Below, in pieces: positions 6,410-6,643 of a stretch of DNA of 6,643 bases. Below the pieces are notes generated by a model. That model was not told the origin of the DNA and did no database searches. It saw only the letters and a program-made list of their open reading frames with translations. Origin of the DNA: JBGTLW01 sp964614575 (GTDB taxonomy: Bacteria; Planctomycetota; Phycisphaerae; Phycisphaerales; Phycisphaeraceae); assembly GCA_964614575.1 (NCBI GenBank), contig CAZTLX010000222.1, positions 1-6,643 of the forward strand, read 5' to 3'. The translations under genes were made by a program, and so were the position numbers. How positions within the stretch are numbered: position 1 is the stretch's first letter; each line of letters begins with the position of its first letter.

Positions 6410-6643
6410 AACCAAAATCGCGATACCGGACAACACAACCCAGTCAGCCGATGTGTTGGCGATGATTCACCGTCGCGCCAGGCGCGATATTGCCATCGCA
6501 CTCGTTGACCGGCTACCTCTCGGCCAACCATGTGTGGCCCCGGTTAAATTTGATTACGTCGATCGCGACAAACCGTGTGAACTCGACTGCATCGTCGCAA
6601 CGCTGGAGCTGGTCCCGGTAACCACGCAGCACTTTATGACTTA
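6396..6643 (+). CDS. Unidentified small protein, N-terminal part (runs off window end)
   Basis: An ATG at 6396 opens a frame with no stop to the window end, giving at least 82 residues (begins MSTYETKIAIPDNTTQSADV, contains LDCIVATLELVPVTTQHF). I do not recognise a family. The visible part is soluble, with no signal peptide or membrane helix, an Arg-rich stretch (HRRARRDIAIALVDRL) and two separated Cys residues in PCELDC. It overlaps the preceding gene by 14 bases and has its own GGGAG site, so the two are probably one transcript. Codons ending in A or T are more frequent than in the large beta-helix gene, which fits acquired DNA. The total length is unknown. Confidence 0.6.
   Translation, partial: MSTYETKIAIPDNTTQSADVLAMIHRRARRDIAIALVDRLPLGQPCVAPVKFDYVDRDKPCELDCIVATLELVPVTTQHFMT

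Noticed and set aside
1..6643. tRNA, rRNA, CRISPR array or riboswitch
   Set aside because: No clover-leaf, rRNA-like, regularly spaced repeat or known riboswitch core was seen by eye on either strand.

Overview
The window is GC-rich bacterial DNA. Large secreted polysaccharide-acting proteins combining pectate-lyase-like beta-helices with FN3 and PA14 modules, and a DDE transposase of a type I associate with Planctomycetes, suggest a planctomycete, perhaps a Phycisphaerae-like lineage. This assignment is inferred from family recall, not from a marker gene.

Left part (1-3802, + strand): the 3' end of a beta-helix gene (to 360) is followed after 19 bases by a complete 1,140-residue secreted protein (380-3802). 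The second protein has two pectate-lyase-3-like repeats, an FN3 domain, an Ig-like domain and two PA14 domains. The tail of the first protein resembles the middle of the second, so the pair looks like a tandem paralogous operon for polysaccharide binding or degradation.

Middle part (3803-5774, - strand): a convergent remnant (3831 to about 4475) keeps the end of an FN3 domain and a complete LamG-like jelly-roll domain, but has lost its 5' part. Next comes a well-delimited insertion sequence (4596-5774) with 19-bp imperfect inverted repeats, a probable 3-bp target duplication and one 349-residue DDE transposase. Removing the element and one target copy joins the two flanks in frame, giving one short minus-strand ORF that ends at 4511. 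The element therefore appears to have landed in a coding sequence that itself lies against the broken FN3/LamG gene.

Right part (5831-6643, + strand): about 300 bases without a convincing gene precede two small overlapping genes of phage or mobile-island character, the second cut by the window end. This part looks less GC-rich and uses more A/T-ending codons than the left part. The simplest reading is a conserved polysaccharide locus abutting an acquired accessory region that was later hit by an insertion sequence. I found no RNA gene, CRISPR array or clear new defence or metabolic system.
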